This document shows positions 5,630 to 6,953 of a DNA stretch of 6,953 bases, piece after piece; position 1 is the stretch's first letter; each line of letters starts with the position of its first letter. A model generated the notes under the pieces. That model worked only from the letters and a program-made list of their open reading frames with translations, did not search any database and had not been told where the DNA came from. This DNA comes from Phytoactinopolyspora endophytica (GTDB lineage: Bacteria > Actinomycetota > Actinomycetes > Jiangellales > Jiangellaceae). Location of the stretch: NCBI RefSeq assembly GCF_004138495.1, contig NZ_ML142851.1:315379-322331 (forward strand), read 5' to 3'. Made by a program: the position numbers and the translations under genes.

Positions 5630-5725
5630 CTCGCGCGGTCCGACACACGGCCGGCGAGCGCCGGTACGCGGATAGTCAAGTGAAGGTTCCCCCGGGGCCT
5701 GGCCGGTGATGTGGTCGATGTGCCC

Positions 5726-5759
5726 GGGATGCAGGTTTCTCGTCTGCCTCCTGCACCCC
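5726..5759. repeat. Imperfect inverted repeat in the intergenic region upstream of the HTH_42 gene
   Basis: GGGATGCAGG (5726-5735) pairs with CCTGCACCCC (5750-5759) at nine of ten positions (one A/C mismatch), around a 14-nt loop. The surrounding stretch from 5630 to 5818 shows no gene that I can support. No T-tract follows on either strand; function unknown. Confidence 0.35.
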
Positions 5760-5818
5760 GCAGAGCCAGCGGGACAACCCTGTGCCTGCCACGACGTCAG
5801 CCAGAGTTGTGCGCCTAG

Positions 5819-6109
5819 CTATGAACCCCAGAAGATTCTCCACTCCGGGGAGTCCATAGGCTCATGCTCGCGGTCATCGCCGAGGTGTGCGTCGATATGC
5901 CGCAGGAGATGTTGACTCAAGGCCTGCGCATTCTCGGATTCATGTTCGGCGGCTATCTCCTCACACACAACAGACACGCGGGAGCCATAGAAGTAGGTAC
6001 GGCTCTTGTAGCGGCGTCGCGCACCCGGCGACGGATGGCTCTCCTCAGTATGTCCTGTTGATCGCCAGGCACGCCGACTACCTCGGCAGAGCCGAACCTG
6101 AGGACGAGA
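5819..6109 (-). pseudogene. Possible remnant of a decayed minus-strand gene (or 52-aa GTG-start protein)
   Basis: This frame is open for 96 codons between stops at 6110-6112 and 5819-5821, and its lower half reads like a soluble protein: RRRYKSRTYFYGSRV, then CEEIAAEHESENAQ and ALSQHLLRHIDAHLGDD, ending in MDSPEWRIFWGS. There is no ATG start; the only candidate is GTG at 5977 (52 aa), with no ribosome-binding site. Just upstream, another minus frame reads naturally (VSQFAADLVLRFGSAEVVGV), which would fit a frameshifted older gene. Against this, the opposite strand also has an open frame over the same bases (ATG 5864, 65 aa, hydrophobic) whose third positions are richer in G/C in its first half. 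No family recognised. The strand is not certain, and the whole stretch may be non-coding. Confidence 0.3.
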
Positions 6110-6173
6110 TCAGCAGCGAACTGGCTGACCAAGGGTATCCGCTCGTCGTCACGTGGTTTGGGAAGGCGCCGAC

Positions 6174-6518
6174 TTATCGAGGCGAGGCAGAGCCGGCACG
6201 CGTCGGTGCGTAGGCAGGTTGCTCGTCCTCGAACAATGGACCGCCTTCTCCGGGGAACATGAACTCCCAGAGGTATCCGCAGAGTGTCGTGTCTTCCCAG
6301 CGGGGTGCCAGCAAGGCTTCGCGATCGTAGTTCTGGAGCGTCGGAGCCGGAACCTCGAAGGGTTCGTCCAGGATGAAATCGTCTAAGGCGGGGCGGCCTC
6401 GTTCCAACCCCGTACATTCGCCGGTCGCATGGACCGCTTGCCCACATCTGGTGCCGGTCAGGAGCAGCGCTGCTCCCGCAACGGTGATGATGTTCGCGCC
6501 GTGGAGGCCATCGCTCAT
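6174..6518 (-). CDS. Hypothetical protein with N-terminal hydrophobic segment, 114 aa
   Basis: I do not recognise a family. The protein starts MSDGLHGANIITVAGAALLL, a short hydrophobic stretch (about residues 9-21) that could be a signal or anchor, though there is no basic N-region. C25 follows in TGTRC; this is not a proper lipobox because Arg precedes the Cys. The remainder is acidic and aromatic, with ALDDFILDEPFEVPAPTLQN (44-63), NYDREALLAPRWEDTTLC (63-80), GYLWEFMFPGEGGPLFEDEQ (81-100) and a Pro/Ala-rich end. Three Cys (25, 35, 80) could form a disulfide if exported. Codons end in G/C about 70% of the time. The ATG at 6518 is the only usable start before an in-frame TAG at 6588-6590, and no strong ribosome-binding site precedes it. 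The next gene upstream on the same strand ends 183 bp away. Confidence 0.55.
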   Translation of the reverse strand: MSDGLHGANIITVAGAALLLTGTRCGQAVHATGECTGLERGRPALDDFILDEPFEVPAPTLQNYDREALLAPRWEDTTLCGYLWEFMFPGEGGPLFEDEQPAYAPTRAGSASPR

Positions 6519-6656
6519 GAACCCATTGTTGACGAGACATCGCCGAAATGGCGATGGTTGGAATGAAACATGCGTTGGGCTTCCCCGCTACACGGCGCGC
6601 GACGGCGCGGCGCATGGTCGCGCCGCCCACAGATAATGGTGGCCTCGAATGTGGGC

Positions 6657-6679
6657 AGCGCTGGGCCGCCTGCAGCGCC
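6657..6679 (-). terminator. Possible terminator-like hairpin after the partial gene at the right edge
   Basis: On the minus strand GGCGCTG-caggcggcc-CAGCGCT forms six G-C/A-U pairs plus an outer G-U pair around a 9-nt loop, beginning 22 nt after the stop at 6702. There is no U-tract, so this is only positional support. A second repeat, GGCGCG/CGCGCC, lies nearby at about 6604-6624. Confidence 0.25.
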
Positions 6680-6701
6680 AGCCGCTACCACCGACCCGAG
6701 G

Positions 6702-6953
6702 TCAGGCTGGGGGAAGGCCGAGCACACCACGGGCGGTTCGCTCGGCAAGCCGGACATCGTGCGGCGCGCGCCCGCTGGCTCCGATCCCCACGGCTTCGAT
6801 CGCGTACAAGAACGCTTCCCGGGTGTCGGCAACGGGCGGCCCGGGCGGAATCGAACCATTCTTGCGGCCGGCCCTGATGAGCTGATCGACTTGTGTATCG
6901 GTCTTGCCGATGGCGGCGGCAAGGGCGCGGCGGATCGGATGGTCTTGTCGGCC
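6702..6953 (-). CDS. Hypothetical protein, C-terminal 83 residues (start beyond the window)
   Basis: The frame is open from the window edge to a TGA at 6702-6704, and its codons end mostly in G or C, as in real genes here. The visible part contains PIRRALAAAIGKTDTQVDQL followed by IRAGRKNGSIPPGPPVADT, then the helix EAFLYAIEAVGIGASGRAPH and a final DVRLAERTARGVLGLPPA. The first section could be a helix-turn-helix-like element (AIGKTDTQVDQLIRAGRK), but this is only a resemblance and I do not recognise the family. No membrane segment is visible in this part. A possible terminator hairpin follows the stop. The competing frames on both strands here have poorer composition (Arg- and Pro-rich), which supports this reading. 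Confidence 0.65.
   Translation of the reverse strand, partial: GRQDHPIRRALAAAIGKTDTQVDQLIRAGRKNGSIPPGPPVADTREAFLYAIEAVGIGASGRAPHDVRLAERTARGVLGLPPA

Noticed and set aside
5953..6630. Minus-strand frame of 225 codons
   Set aside because: Very Arg/Pro-rich over the 6174-6518 gene, which is a better reading. Only its distal part near 6080-6140 looks protein-like and is mentioned as possible remnant.
6847..6857. GGTTCGATTCC on the minus strand, like a tRNA T-arm
   Set aside because: The flanking bases do not form a 5-bp T stem or an acceptor stem, and it lies inside a good coding frame.
1..6953. CRISPR array, insertion sequence or phage attachment site
   Set aside because: No regularly spaced direct repeats, transposase, integrase or flanking target duplication was seen.

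Overview
The window looks like chromosomal DNA from a high-GC actinomycete (Streptomyces, Micromonospora or Pseudonocardia type). The coding frames end strongly in G or C, GTG starts are used, two genes appear to have leaderless promoters, and several families are typical of actinomycetes (MacB-like ABC/FtsX exporter, DUF2277, HTH_42 winged-helix protein). No phage, transposase, CRISPR, tRNA or rRNA is visible.

Layout. 1-1972, minus strand: a two-gene ABC export operon. The ATPase (1172-1972) overlaps the FtsX-like permease by ATGA; the permease runs off the left edge. A perfect 7-bp inverted repeat just upstream of the ATPase start is a candidate operator. 1973-2529: a structured intergenic region, a very small minus-strand gene (2201-2353), and a divergent promoter region with a 13-bp odd palindrome.

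2530-3737: an accessory-looking block. A 52-aa very acidic protein (plus) meets, tail to tail with a 14-bp overlap, an Abi-family protein (minus) that carries the HEPN-type RNGIAH motif. The roughly 360 bp upstream of the Abi gene has lower GC and is rich in inverted repeats, including a 12-bp repeat with a single bulged T. 3738-4076, plus: a 112-aa acidic, His-rich protein of unknown function.

4083-5617, minus: DUF2277 and an HTH_42 (AlkZ/YcaQ-like) protein. Each has a TANNCT box exactly 6 nt before its start codon, so both are probably transcribed leaderless and independently. 5618-6173: no confident gene, but a possible decayed coding remnant. 6174-6518 and 6702-6953, minus: an orphan protein with an N-terminal hydrophobic segment, and the C-terminal part of an unrecognised protein.

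How the genes work together: the ATPase and permease form one exporter. The Abi protein and its convergent acidic neighbour are the best candidate for an undescribed functional pair, possibly of toxin/antitoxin type, but this rests on inference. The remaining genes show no evident shared pathway.
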